Part shown: piece after piece, positions 52,744-63,684 of the stretch | Position numbering within the stretch: the first letter of the stretch is position 1 | Layout: every line of letters starts with the position of its first letter | From: Chrysogorgia sp. JL179-B06 | Taxonomy: Eukaryota > Cnidaria > Anthozoa > Scleralcyonacea > Chrysogorgiidae | Direction: 5' to 3' | Length of the DNA stretch: 64,000 nucleotides | NCBI GenBank assembly: GCA_035772405.1 | Contig: JAYKKM010000193.1 | Location: 3,688,501 to 3,752,500, forward strand | Program-made: the position numbers and the translations under genes | The notes under the pieces: model-generated | Databases searched by the model: none | What the model saw: the letters and a program-made list of their open reading frames with translations, nothing else | What the model was told of the DNA's origin: nothing

Positions 52744-52815
52744 TGCCCCAACCGGGAATCGAACCTGGTCTCCGAATCAACGTTTCGGCGCTCTGACCTT
52801 TGAGCTAATGAGACA
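52744..52815 (-). tRNA. tRNA-Asn(GTT)-like sequence, repeat-borne
   Basis: Same cloverleaf as the plus-strand copy at 53084, with one G missing in the T-arm (CCAGGTTCGATTCCC). Probably a mobile tRNA-derived repeat rather than a working gene. Confidence 0.5.
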
Positions 52816-53083
52816 CGGTCAGAACAGTCAGTGATTTTTCCATATACATATTAAATTCGCCGCTTTCACTTAACACCAACAAGGTGTAAATCCTCTCATA
52901 TATCAATTAATTATTATTAAAGCCCTCTGTATACAAGAAGTTGTGTATCGCTTCGCTACTTTGGGAAGTGCGCTCGAGAGGCCTTTCTCCACATTATGGT
53001 TAGATGCGATGTCTGCCTGTTGGTGTTAAGTGAAAGCGGCGAATTTAATATGTATATGGAAAAATCACTGACTGTTCTGACCG

Positions 53084-53156
53084 TGTCTCATTAGCTCAAA
53101 GGTCAGAGCGCCGAAACGTTGATTCGGAGACCAGGGTTCGATTCCCGGTTGGGGCA
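53084..53156 (+). tRNA. tRNA-Asn(GTT)-like sequence, repeat-borne
   Basis: Acceptor TGTCTCA/TGGGGCA pairs with three G-U wobbles. D arm is AGCTC...GAGC. Anticodon stem CCGAA/TTCGG has loop ACGTTGA giving anticodon GTT. T loop is TTCGATT. A and B boxes are intact. It sits in an inverted-repeat element next to TA tracts, so SINE-like origin is likely; wobble-rich acceptor stem argues against a functional tRNA. Confidence 0.5.
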
Positions 53157-53179
53157 GTCACTTTATATATATATATATA

Positions 53180-53514
<335 letters not shown>

Positions 53515-53608
53515 AGAGTAGTAAAAAAAGTAGAGTGCTGCGTAGACAGTGTTTTGAATATATAGCAAAGTGAAAAGGTGGTAAACTGCCAAGAATTTAG
53601 TGACGAGA

Positions 53609-53643
53609 TACTGACGTTTCGAGCGGAGCCCTTCATCAGAGTA
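53609..53643 (-). ncRNA. Minimal hammerhead motif
   Basis: Minus strand: TACT, CTGATGA, a GGGC-TCC-GCTC stem II with one extra A, GAAAC, GTC, AGTA. Stem I TACT/AGTA pairs. Stem III is only ACGT, self-complementary, which could work only as a dimer. Confidence 0.6.
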
Positions 53644-53735
53644 AGACGAGATGAAATAAAATAAATAGGGCTTATATATATGCCAAAAGGGTGTCACAGG
53701 TAGAAAGTAGCCAATCAAATGCACATTAATAATTA

Positions 53736-54521
53736 ATGAGATGGGAAAAGTTAAGTCATTTACTATTCAAATCAATAGAAATGAGATCTTTTTTTGTCCA
53801 ACGTGGTTACCCTACCAACCTTTTAGACCTCGCCGTTCAGAAAGCTTTTCTCGTCCCCCGTTTAGACGCCCTTGAACCATCTTTGGAACGAGTTTCAAAC
53901 AATAAAATTCCTTTAGTTCTAACATTTCATCCTTTCAATTTTAAAGTTAAAAATATTATTAATCGGAATTTTCACATTTTACAAAATGATCCTGATACGT
54001 CAGCCATTTTCACCGACAACCCTTTGGTATCTTTTCGCCGTAATAAAAACATTCGTGACTCCTTAGTACATAGTGCCCTTAAACAAAATACCTCGGCACC
54101 AGCGGGAACATTTTCTTGCGGCCGTTCCCGCTGTAACACATGCCCTTTTCTCAATCCCACTACAGTTATTACTGCCCCCAAATTCGACCACACAATCCGT
54201 CATGCTTTTTCATGCACGTCCACCAACATAATTTATTGCATTTCTTGCGATAAATGCCCTAAAATCTACATCGGTGAAACTGGGCGACGCCTTTCAGACA
54301 GGTTTGCTGAACATCTTCGTTCCGTGAGGATCAATGATGGTGACAAACCTGTAGCCCGCCATTTCAACAGCTCCAACCATTTGGTTTCAGACATTAAAGT
54401 CTGTGCCATCCTTCCCATTTCCGGTGGCAACGATAACCGCAAGTGGCAAGAGAAGCGTCTCATTTTTAAACTTGGCACCACACATCCTCTTGGTCTTAAC
54501 GAACGTTTTTCTTTTATTTAA
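53736..54521 (+). CDS. Penelope-like element C-terminus with GIY-YIG endonuclease
   Basis: 261 aa frame. The part from about residue 17 (FFVQRGYPTNLLDLAVQKAF) is element-like; the first residues derive from the inverted terminus. CGRSRCNTCPF (about 128-138) is the cysteine cluster before the nuclease. The GIY-YIG core is IYCISCDKCPKIYIGETGRRL, with RFAEHL and ARHFN...H following (about 168-215). It would nick target DNA for priming. Without the upstream reverse transcriptase it cannot act alone. Confidence 0.85.
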   Translation: MRWEKLSHLLFKSIEMRSFFVQRGYPTNLLDLAVQKAFLVPRLDALEPSLERVSNNKIPLVLTFHPFNFKVKNIINRNFHILQNDPDTSAIFTDNPLVSFRRNKNIRDSLVHSALKQNTSAPAGTFSCGRSRCNTCPFLNPTTVITAPKFDHTIRHAFSCTSTNIIYCISCDKCPKIYIGETGRRLSDRFAEHLRSVRINDGDKPVARHFNSSNHLVSDIKVCAILPISGGNDNRKWQEKRLIFKLGTTHPLGLNERFSFI

Positions 54522-54845
54522 TTTCGTAAAGGTTTTTGTCATTTTATTTTGCTTGGAACTTTTTTATTATTAGCTTATGAACTTTTTATTATTAGCTTAT
54601 GCTCATTCCTTTTCAAGTCTTTGTTTCTATTATTATCGCCTAATCCCCTTGAATATTGGACCTGTCATTTCTCCCACCCCCTCAGTCTGCTTATTGATCG
54701 ACTGTAAAAATAGTAAATGACTTAACTTTTCCCATCTCATTAATTATTAGTTAGTTTATTTCCCGTGCATTTGATTGGCTACTTTCTACCTGTGACACCC
54801 TTTTGGCATATATATAAGCCCTATTTATTTTATTTCATCTCGTCT

Positions 54846-54880
54846 TACTCTGATGAAGGGCTCCGCTCGAAACGTCAGTA
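54846..54880 (+). ncRNA. Minimal hammerhead motif
   Basis: Plus-strand counterpart of 53609-53643, identical through CTGATGA, GAAAC, GTC and the TACT/AGTA stem I. Confidence 0.6.
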
Positions 54881-54923
54881 TCTCGTCACTAAATTCTTGG
54901 CAGTTTACCACCTTTTCACTTTG

Positions 54924-54925
<2 letters not shown>

Positions 54926-55007
<82 letters not shown>
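54926..55007. repeat. (TA)n tract
   Basis: About 80 bp of alternating TA. Confidence 0.97.
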
Positions 55008-55009
<2 letters not shown>

Positions 55010-55198
55010 GTGTAGGTTTTGGTCTACGAAATGCAAAGAGTGCTCAACAACATATAGTTAGAGCAAATAATATATTTTCGCTTACCTCAAAACTGGTCTG
55101 CTACAACTTGTTTCATCTGTAAAAGAATCTTCAGGCAGTGACCTGAAGATTCTTTTACAGATGAAACAAGTTGTAGCAGACCAGTTTTGAGGTAAGCG

Positions 55199-55206
<8 letters not shown>
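55006..55206. repeat. Palindrome unit, copy 2
   Basis: Direct repeat of 53180-53380 with a few bases lost at the palindrome centre (spacer CAGTGA, about 65-bp arms: 55070-55134 and 55142-55206). Confidence 0.9.
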
Positions 55207-55227
<21 letters not shown>

Positions 55228-55231
<4 letters not shown>

Positions 55232-55281
55232 CACTGCACTAGCAATCGCAGGGTCGCGGGTTCAATTCCTACCGGAAGGTA
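55228..55281 (+). repeat. 3' half of a tRNA-Ala-like repeat
   Basis: GCACTGCACTAGCAATCGCAGG then GCGGGTTCAATTCC. Loop CTAGCAA gives anticodon AGC; only the 3' half remains. Confidence 0.55.
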
Positions 55282-55676
55282 ATATTTGGCATTTCACCCG
55301 ATCAAACTACATGTTGAAAGGATTTATGGTGAAGGAAAATTTCGAGTGTTGGAATATAATACATACATTTTAAGACCAAACCGGGACCAGTTGCGAAAAA
55401 TGCAACTTCAAAGCCTTCCGGCTGGAATTGAACCCGCGACCCTGCGATGCTAGTGCATGCAGTGCTCTGACCACTGAGCTACGGAAGCCGTTGCCGAGAG
55501 CCTAGTCACGAGTTATGTATATATGGTGGTAATGCCGGGATAAGATTCTGGGTATATTATATAGGTAATATTTGGCATTTCACTCGATCAAACTACATGT
55601 TGAAAGGATTTATGGTGAAGGAAAATTTCGAGTGTTGGAATACATACATTTTAAGACCAAACCGGGACCAGTTGCG

Positions 55677-55677
<1 letters not shown>
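55279..55677 (+). repeat. Direct repeats flanking the tRNA-Ala-like sequence
   Basis: GGTAATATTTGGCATTTCAC to CCGGGACCAGTTGCGA occurs at 55279-55397 and 55565-55677, nearly identical. The minus-strand tRNA-like sequence lies between them. Confidence 0.85.
55418..55490 (-). tRNA. tRNA-Ala(AGC)-like sequence, repeat-borne
   Basis: Minus strand: CTTCCGTAGCTCAGTGGTCA (A box), anticodon arm with CACTAGCAT, GGTTCAATTCC (B box), ending CCGGAAG, complementary to the 5' CTTCCG. The anticodon stem carries an insertion (GCATGCACTAGC) compared with the plus copy, so it is probably a SINE-type pseudogene. Confidence 0.5.
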
Positions 55678-56002
<325 letters not shown>

Positions 56003-56040
56003 TCAGACCACTCTTCCACTTTGTTTCCTACATCTTATTC

Positions 56041-56722
56041 AAAGAAGGTTGCATTACCAATAGCTGGGCCAAGTAATTTCTGACCCTCCATTGATAATAA
56101 ATAATCTGGTAGCTTCATCAAAAAATTCTGGTTTGACCATTAGAGTTGTTTTACCAGCTTTTGGATAGCAGCCAAATTTAGGACCCATGACTGCGAGATG
56201 TTGCCACCATTTTCGAAGCGTTTGGTTTCTTCCTGCAGCGGTAGAGTCATCTGCAAACCACACTTGCTTTACCTCTTGAACTTCTTCTGTGAGACTTCTA
56301 ATTAATGGAGTGATGGCCAGTGCATACATTGCCATTGCTAATGGTCGCCTTGTGTTATCGCCTCCGTGGACAAAATTTCTCCTCCTGCTGCGACAAACAA
56401 TCTAATTGGTTTACTGTATGTGTTATTCAACGCGGTTGATATACCAGGACATATTACTTTGATATTATGCAAAGCTGCCTGTCGATTAATCGTATTGAAA
56501 GCATTTTCAGCATCGACCAGAAGTATAGCCTCTGTTTCATCTAATTCTTGAATTTCTTTCATAGCATGAACGGCAGCTTCACAACCAGCTTCGTTGACTG
56601 GATATCTTGACCAATCACTTTCAGGATAGATTTAGAAATAATCCTTCTTGGAACTTCACCAATCCCAACAGGTCTTATTCCGGGATTTTTGTTTAGAGGG
56701 ATTAGGCGACATGCAACAAATT
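56041..56722 (-). pseudogene. LINE reverse-transcriptase fragment
   Basis: Minus-strand pieces encode GIGEVPRRIISKSILKVI, LLVDAENAFNTINRQAALHN, FVAAGGEI...TQGD, MAMYALAITPLI and VWFADDSTA (catalytic F-A-D-D). A frame break separates the TQGD block from MAMYAL (near 56337). It is the same family as the larger plus-strand copy at 56760-60240, truncated at both ends by the TA tract and (ATT)n. Confidence 0.85.
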
Positions 56723-56726
56723 ATTA

Positions 56727-56757
56727 ATATTATTATTATTATTATTATTATTATTAT
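56727..56757. repeat. (ATT)n microsatellite
   Basis: About ten ATT triplets between the two LINE copies. Confidence 0.95.
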
Positions 56758-56759
56758 GG

Positions 56760-59700
56760 CCGCCGACCATGGCCGTCGGACCTTGTGCCTTAAGATATTG
56801 AAGCTTATTAGCAGTTCAGTTTATGTGAACGATAGCATGGCGACTAAATTCTGACTTGTTTATAAGTTTAAGAAGAAAGCCTAGCTAGATTTGCAGTTAA
56901 CAGAAGTTGCTATTCAACAGAAGTGAGAAGTAAGATAGTTGAGCTTAAATACTTTAACAAGAACTCCAAATAGTAAAGACAAGATGCCGCCGAAAAGAAA
57001 GAATACAACCACTGGAAGAACAAAATGGACCGAAGAGATGGTGGCAGATATTTTGGTTTGTCGTGAAAGAGCAATAGCAGAATTATCAAAGGAAAGGCTA
57101 TATGGAAATCATGAGGTTGTTGTCGGAGGAAAAAGGATATGCCTCATTAGGCCTAACAGCTCAGAATCTGAGAGACAATGCTTTGTAATGTTTGCAGCTC
57201 AACTGGTGAAAAGTCAAGAAAGAAATCGACAAGAAAATATTAACGCTGGTGAAGAAGTATTTGTGAACGGTGAAGCGAATAAAACCATGGAAAGGACGGC
57301 AACGGGGTTGAAGAAAGAAGTCAACAAGAAAATGCCAATGTTGTTGATGAAATTTGTATAAACGAACAAGTAAATTATGCAAATCATACTCCTTCAGAAG
57401 TGCATATCATGAATATTCCAATTCCGTTTCAATGGGGCGAGTTCAGTGGAGAGGTGTTTGCTCAACGTATAGATGGTGCATATGAGGAAATAGTCAAATG
57501 GAGGCGAAATATTTTTCTTCTTCCATCTGGAAAAGTTGGAAAAGCATTCATTAAAGAATTGGCCAGATTATACCAAGCCTACGCAGACGAATCACCTCTT
57601 GAGTGCATTGTTTTTAAAGCGTGTTCAATCATGCAGTGCTTATTATTACAAAAACCTCACGCTAAAAGCAAAACCAAGCAACATATAGCCTGTTTAGAAC
57701 GCAGAATGACTTTATGGTCGGAAGGAAAGATTGAAAAGTTAATCTCTGAGGGGAAGTGTATTCAAAATCACCTTATCTCTAGCACCACAGCGGAAGTCGA
57801 TTAGGAAAAGATTGCAAGGGGTTTCAATCGTCTCATGTTACAAGGAAAGACACGGCAAGCGGTTCGTCTAATTTCCAATGCAAATAAAGGAGGTCTATTA
57901 AATATAGATTCACTAATACCTGTGGGAGAGGATGACGATGGTAATATCCAATGGAAGATGACGCGGGAGGTTTTAGCGGAAAAGCATCCGCAGGGAAGAG
58001 TTCCGGCAGCAGAGACACTTTTACCTGAACCCGAGATGGACGAAACTCATTACGATCCCGTCATATTCGAAAGAATTACTGGAGAGTCAATCAGGGTAGC
58101 CGCAAACAAGACACAAGGCGCTGCCGGCCCATCGGGACTTGATGCCTATGCATGGCGTCGTTTTTGTTCATCCTTTAAAAGTGCCTCCGTTGATTTATGT
58201 AATGCGCTAGCTGGAATAGCACGACGCCTGTGCACTTCAGCTGTTCATTATGAAGGTTTATCTGCATTTGTAGCCTGTCGATTAATACCACTCAACAAAA
58301 ATCCAGGAGTACGTCCAATTGGTATTGGCGAGGTGCCAAGGCGTATTATAGCAAAGTCCATCCTTAAAGTGGTTGGAAATTATGTCCAGGAAGCCGCGGG
58401 GCCACTACAAGCATGTGCGGGCCATGAAGCCGGTTGTGAAGCTGCAGTTCATGCCATGAATGAGATTATGTCATCTGAGGAAACAGAAGCATTATTATTG
58501 GTAGATGCTAACAACGCATTCAACACCATCAATCGACAAGCCGCGCTGCATAACATCGGGGTTATCTGTCCCGCAATATCAACTGTGCTGAATAACACCT
58601 ATCAAACCCCAGTAAGGCTATTTGTCACCGGAGGAGGAGAAATTGAATCATCGGAAGGGATTACTCAAGGAGATCCACTGGCAATGGCTATGTACGCTCT
58701 TGCTGTGACACCTTTAATTCGAAGATTGAGATCAGTTGAGCCAAGAGTTAAACAAGTATGGTTTGCTGATGATTCCACTGCAGGAGGAAAGATCGAAGCA
58801 TTAAGAAGATGGTGGCAGTGTCTATCAGCTACCGGTCCACAGATGGGATACCATCCAAACGCAAGTAAAACACACCTCATTGTTAAACCAGAGTTTCAAG
58901 AAGTGACAACTGATGGACATGAGATGCTTGGTTCAACTGTTGGTTCAACCTGCTGTGCTAACGAGTATATGCAGCACACAAAGTCGAAGACTTTGTTGAA
59001 GAAATTAAGAATCTTTCCAAGATAGCAGAACGATATCCCCAATCTGCACATGCTGCGTTCTCTCATTGCATTTTGGGAAAATGGCGATTTATAATGCGGA
59101 CAATCGAGGATATTGACAGTCTATTTCAGCCATTAGAAGATATGATTAGTCAAACCTTTATTCCGGCATTAACTGGTAGATGTCAGTGTACTTCTGAAGA
59201 AAGGAGACTTCTCTCTCTACCCATACGCTACGGTGGTCTAAACATTATCAACCCAGTAACCAGTGCAAATGGAGAATATCATGCCTCACAAAAGATCAGC
59301 GAAACCTTGAAAGATATGATTGTCGAGAAAAGGAATCCTTCATTAGACCACAACTACAATGCATCAAAACAAATCTGCGTCGGCATAAACAACAGGAAAT
59401 TGAGAGCTTGGCTCAACAAGTCAGAGAAAGTCTATCTCCACCAAAGCAAAGAATGATGGACTTACTTTGCGAGAAAGGATCGTCATCGTGGTTGTCAGTT
59501 TTACCACTACAAGATCAAGGCTTCAACCTGAACAAAGGACAATTTCGTGATGCGCTCCATCTGCGATATGGATGGCAGCTGAAAAATGTACCACTCCAAT
59601 GTAAGTGTGGCAAGAATTTTTCAGCAGACCACGCCATGATATGCCCTTTTGGTGGACTACCAATAATAAGGCATAACGAGATTAGAGACATAACCACCCA

Positions 59701-60240
59701 ATGGCTGACGGAAGTATGTTCTGATGTGGAAAAATAACCACAGCTACAACCACTCGCAGGCGAGATCATATTACCAAGAACGGCAAACAAGCAAGATGAA
59801 GCAAGAGTAGATATTAGAGCAAATATATTAGATAAATATAAATATAAGATATTAGAGGTTTTTGGCAGCAAGTTGCATTTTTTTATGTTAGGGTTTTTCA
59901 CCCAAACGCATCGAGCTACCGAAATACCAATATACCTGCACTCTACAGACAACATGAGATGGCTAAGAAGAGGGAGTACGGAGACAGAATTAGGGAAGTT
60001 GAATATGCTGCATTTACACCTCTTGTGTTTTAAACAAGTGGGGGACTTGGAAAAGAGACAACCGTTGCTTATAAACGCCTAGCAGAATTGTTAGCACAGA
60101 AGCGAAAGTCAGAATACAGCATCACACTTGCGTGGATGCGCGATGCACATTATCTTTCGCCTTGATACGGTCGGCAGTTATGGCGATAAGAGGGAGCCGT
60201 TCTTCCACACGCAATATAGAGAAAGCCGTTTAGGAGTTTT
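56760..60240 (+). mobile_element. Near-full-length LINE with C-terminal Cys/His nuclease-like region, inactivated
   Basis: One broken ORF. The N-terminus 56939-57361 begins MPPKRKNTTTG and is basic with coiled-coil potential; a frameshift follows before 57400. 57400-57804 and 57835-59025 are one frame interrupted by a single TAG and carry the RT: RPIGIGEVPRRIIAKSILKV, LLVDANNAFNTINRQAAL, GGGEIESSEGITQGDPLAMA, and VWFADDSTA with the catalytic DD. Further shifts near 59025 and 59430 separate the C-terminus (59408-59737): CKCGKNFSADHAMICPFGG (CCHC), RHNEIRDITTQWL, then VDIRAN after another stop. The end has AYKRLAELLAQKRKSEY. The CCHC/RHNEIRD order recalls restriction-like-endonuclease LINEs such as Utopia; that label is tentative. 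Confidence 0.8.
57835..59025 (+). pseudogene. Reverse transcriptase domain of the 56760-60240 LINE
   Basis: 396-aa open frame holding the finger and palm motifs listed for the parent element. Continuous with 57400-57804 except for one TAG. Downstream the frame is lost at ...LLKKLRIFPR, with the next blocks resuming in another frame. No start of its own is expected. Confidence 0.8.
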
Positions 60241-60388
60241 TTAATTTTTTTTAATTTTAATTTTTTTTAAATTGGAGGATTTTTAAAAGACGATTGTTAG
60301 ATTTCTATGTAATAAATTATCATTAATTTGTAAATATAGTATTATCTAATTTTTAATTTAAAAATTAAAAAAAAAAAAATAATAAAAA

Positions 60389-60421
<33 letters not shown>

Positions 60422-60426
60422 AAGAG
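60241..60426. repeat. T/A-rich and (ATT)n sequence
   Basis: TTTTTTAATTTT runs and about ten ATT triplets at 60390-60420; probably the 3' tail of the LINE. Confidence 0.7.
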
Positions 60427-60835
60427 ATGATCATAGAACAAAAGAAAAAATTCCAGTCGGTAAAGTTCGTAAATCTCTCAATCAGTGCACTCGGTGTTTT
60501 TGAAAAAGAATCTTCGGTTTTTATAGAAATGTTGGAACGTTTGAACTCAGACAAGGCTCATGTTAAATATATCATTAGGAAAATCATTAATATTGCAATA
60601 AGGACGACATACTACGTTTTCTGTTCTAGAAACAAGGATTGGACGAATCCACATTTAATGAACTTCTAGTATCTTACTTTTTATATCATATATTTATGTA
60701 AATGTTAGTGTAATATATAACCATTATAGTATATCAAGTAGCCAATTGTAAATTACCTTTAACAGTGAGATTTGCAGTTGTAAGTATATAAAAAAAATTC
60801 AATAAAGTTTTCATTATTATTATTATTATTATTAT
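60427..60835 (+). pseudogene. 3' end of another LINE
   Basis: 80-aa frame with VKFVNLSISALGVFEKES, FIEMLERL and AIRTTYYVFCSRNKDW, a C-terminal signature I recall from invertebrate LINEs. It ends with an AATAAA-like signal and (ATT)n at 60816-60834. The rest of the element is absent. Confidence 0.6.
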
Positions 60836-61670
60836 GTACAAGACGCAGAAAAATTATCCATCCAAGGCCAGTTCCTGAATATGACAAACTTATCAAGTTC
60901 AATCTTGTATAATTGGAAGGTTGATGATCTGCATCTAATTCGATTTGTAGCGAAGGCCAGGTTGAGTATATTGCCTACGAGATTTACAACATATATTTGG
61001 AATAGGGAAAATAATCCGTTATGTCCTTTTGGTTGTCAAAAAACAGAAAGTATGGCTCATTTGTTAAATGGGTGTATCAGAACATTTGGAAACTTTTACA
61101 GCAGACGCCACGATCGAATTGTGAGTATAGTCGTGAATATGCTCAGGAGGTGCTGTCGACGAGTTCGTGTTATGTTTGAGAAGAATGTAGAAACAGTGTT
61201 TCCCCTACTGAAAGATGAAATGAATGAGCGCATCATCGTCGTCCGGATATTATTGTAGTAAATGAATTGTCTAAATGTTGTCAAATTGTTGAGATTACGG
61301 TATGTTTTAACATATATCATGACTTGGCTAAAAATTCAAAAATAGTTCGATATAAACCATTGGTGGAGTGTTTGAAGAAAATGGCTACGACACGAAACTG
61401 TTTGTACTATGTTTTTGTTCTCTTGGAACAGTTCATAAAGATGTATGGTCAAACTTAAAAGCATTTTCAAGTGACAAGGATGTTTTGAAAGGCGTTATCC
61501 GTGACTGTTCAATTTCAGCTATTATTGGGTCAAACTATATTTGGCGCCATAGAGTTAAAAAATTACTGTCTTGAACAACTAATAATGAAGCTTAGATGTA
61601 ACTAATTAGAATTTGTAACTAAGCTGATGTAATTTATGCTTGGGTTCTAGTTCAGAGAGAAAAATATTAT
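60836..61670 (+). pseudogene. LINE C-terminal fragment with frameshifts
   Basis: 60881-61258 encodes RFVAKARLSILPTRFTTYIW, a zinc-knuckle CPFGCQKTES...HLLNGC and RHDRIVSIVVNMLRR. After a shift, CQIVEITVCF (nuclease-like E) and YKPLVECLKK follow. A second shift gives LCFCSLGTVHKDVWS. It ends in an (ATT)n-like tail at 61664-61674. Architecture parallels the LINE fragment at the window start. Confidence 0.7.
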
Positions 61671-63484
61671 TATTACGTATACTATCGCCCTTGACGTTCA
61701 CCACAAGCCCACTCATATACAGACCACTACTTACTACCACAACAAATAACATACCAGCGCAGCCAGCTAAACACTAATTCACGTATATCTATACCCAGCA
61801 GCGAAGATTGTCATTGAAGCTTTAATCTTGAACGTTACCACAAGAAGATGATCTCAGATATAATAAAGAAACAAGGAATAAAATTGCACCAAGTCCGGAG
61901 GAATTGGTCGGAATGTTTTTTAAATGGTAGATCCCACTTTGCTGCACCAAGTCCAAGGAAAAATGCGTTCTACCATTCCTCCGCCTCACCCATTCACACG
62001 AACGCTTAGAAAACATGACATTGGAGTTTGTAACAAACCAGTTTCAACTCTTCGACACAAATTTCCATCTCTAAAACACAGACCTACTGTAAAATAACAA
62101 ACCAACGTTGTTTACACGATACCTTGCCCGGGAGACATCTTAAAACCAGAAAACAGAACATATAAAGAACATAAAAAATCACACGAACGAAGTGTCGCTA
62201 ACCACGCATCGGCTAACGAGCACTCATTGACTTTGACCATACTATAGTTATCAACAGAGGGACTTTCCGGAATTTGGAATCATAGAACGCAGCATCAACA
62301 AACAACACTTTGAAGCCATTTCCAGGACAATACGCCATTCTGTCGAAGAAGTGATCCAATACATCATAGTCAATGGATACATGGTCTAGAAACGCGGCAA
62401 ACTTCAAAGGGCTAGTAATCGAACTGTGATTCATGTTGAGGGGGACCTGAAGGTGCACAAGTCCTTTGTTTTAGGTTTATTAATATTTAAACACATTAAA
62501 CCCAAACGTTGCTATTGGATAAATGCAGCTTCATTATACAGAAAATACGTGTGTTCAGTAACCGTGAAAGTGCACAAACTGAACAAAAACATTTGGCCGC
62601 GTTTCCAGACAATATAATTCTAGTGATTATATGAATACATATACTCTCCCATGCACAAGTCATTAATTGTCACATATCGTATTTATTTATAGATTTCCCT
62701 TTTGTTTTTCTGATTTACTGCAGACTGGTAGCCAAAAAAGCTCGTTCAATAAATTGTTTTTGGTCAGAGAGTGAGAGAGCGTTTCAATTATTTCACTTGT
62801 CTAATCGGCTGCGTGACTTCTCCACTCGACTGCTTTCGATTATACGGATGATTATAAAATTAAGATTTTGCCGCGAGAGATTGATTGATATCTCGTGTAA
62901 TTCCGCATTGGATCTATAAATCATCCAGCTCAATAAGAGGATTTCAAGTATATTGTACGCTATATTAATGCCTTGTCACATAGTCCTTCGTTGCTGCTTG
63001 AGACAAAGGCATTTTTGTTCGAACTCTCCGGCAGGTGTTCCAAATCGAAAAGGTTTGTTGATAAATATCGCGTCAGTTGTTATCGCGGCCTAACAATATT
63101 TTGACTTACTGAAATGTCTTTCATAACATGTATTTCCCCGGTAAAATACGTGTACATACAGAGGCATAGGAGCTATAGCGATCGAAGCGGTTTGACCGTA
63201 GCGTACACGGCTATAAAGATTTACTAGAAATACGTGTACGCAATAACCACTCGTTCGCTGTATGCTAATAATGCTAATACTACTACAATACACGCAATTT
63301 GGCGCATCCTAATTGATTGGGCGTAGGCACGAGAAAAATGTATTTTTTGGAAAATTAATTTTTTCAGTAAATAGGAAGAAAATAAAATAGAATTTAATCA
63401 CAAAAGCATTCGTAAGCAAAATGTCCCAATGTTCTCTTGATTAAATCCACTGCATAGTATGGCGTGCCGATCTGGACAAAAATA
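61671..63484. other. Intergenic, nothing recognised
   Basis: 1.8 kb without supported gene, RNA or repeat. Confidence 0.5.
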
Positions 63485-63684
63485 CTTCTGTGAAATATAT
63501 GACTTGTTGTGTGAAATATATGACTTGTGTGAAATATATATGACTTGTTGTGAGAGATATATGACTTGTTGTGAGATATATATGACTTGTTGTGAGAGAT
63601 ATATGACTTGTTGTGAGATATATATGACTTGTTGTGAGAGATATATGACTTGTTGTGAGAGATATATGACTTGTGAAATATATG
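63485..63684. repeat. About 21-23-bp minisatellite
   Basis: Some nine units of ATATATGACTTGTTGTGAGA with variants. Frames on both strands are artefacts. Confidence 0.93.

Larger units (their letters stand above)
52736..53164. repeat. Inverted repeat carrying two tRNA-Asn-like sequences
   Basis: Arms 52736-52880 and 53019-53164 (about 145 bp) are almost perfectly complementary around a 138-bp spacer. Each arm holds one tRNA-like sequence plus TTAAGTGAAAGCGGCGAATT. Confidence 0.85.
53555..54930 (+). mobile_element. Penelope-like element, 5'-truncated, inverted termini
   Basis: Terminal sequences 53555-53763 and 54713-54930 are inverted copies of about 210 bp. Each carries a hammerhead-type motif. 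Between them lies the C-terminal GIY-YIG part of the element's protein. Inverted partial terminal repeats are known for Penelope-like elements. The RT domain is missing. Confidence 0.8.

Noticed and set aside
53084..53156. Functional tRNA-Asn gene
   Set aside because: Cloverleaf is plausible, but it is embedded in an inverted-repeat element with a second mirrored copy and has a wobble-rich acceptor stem; reported as repeat-borne.
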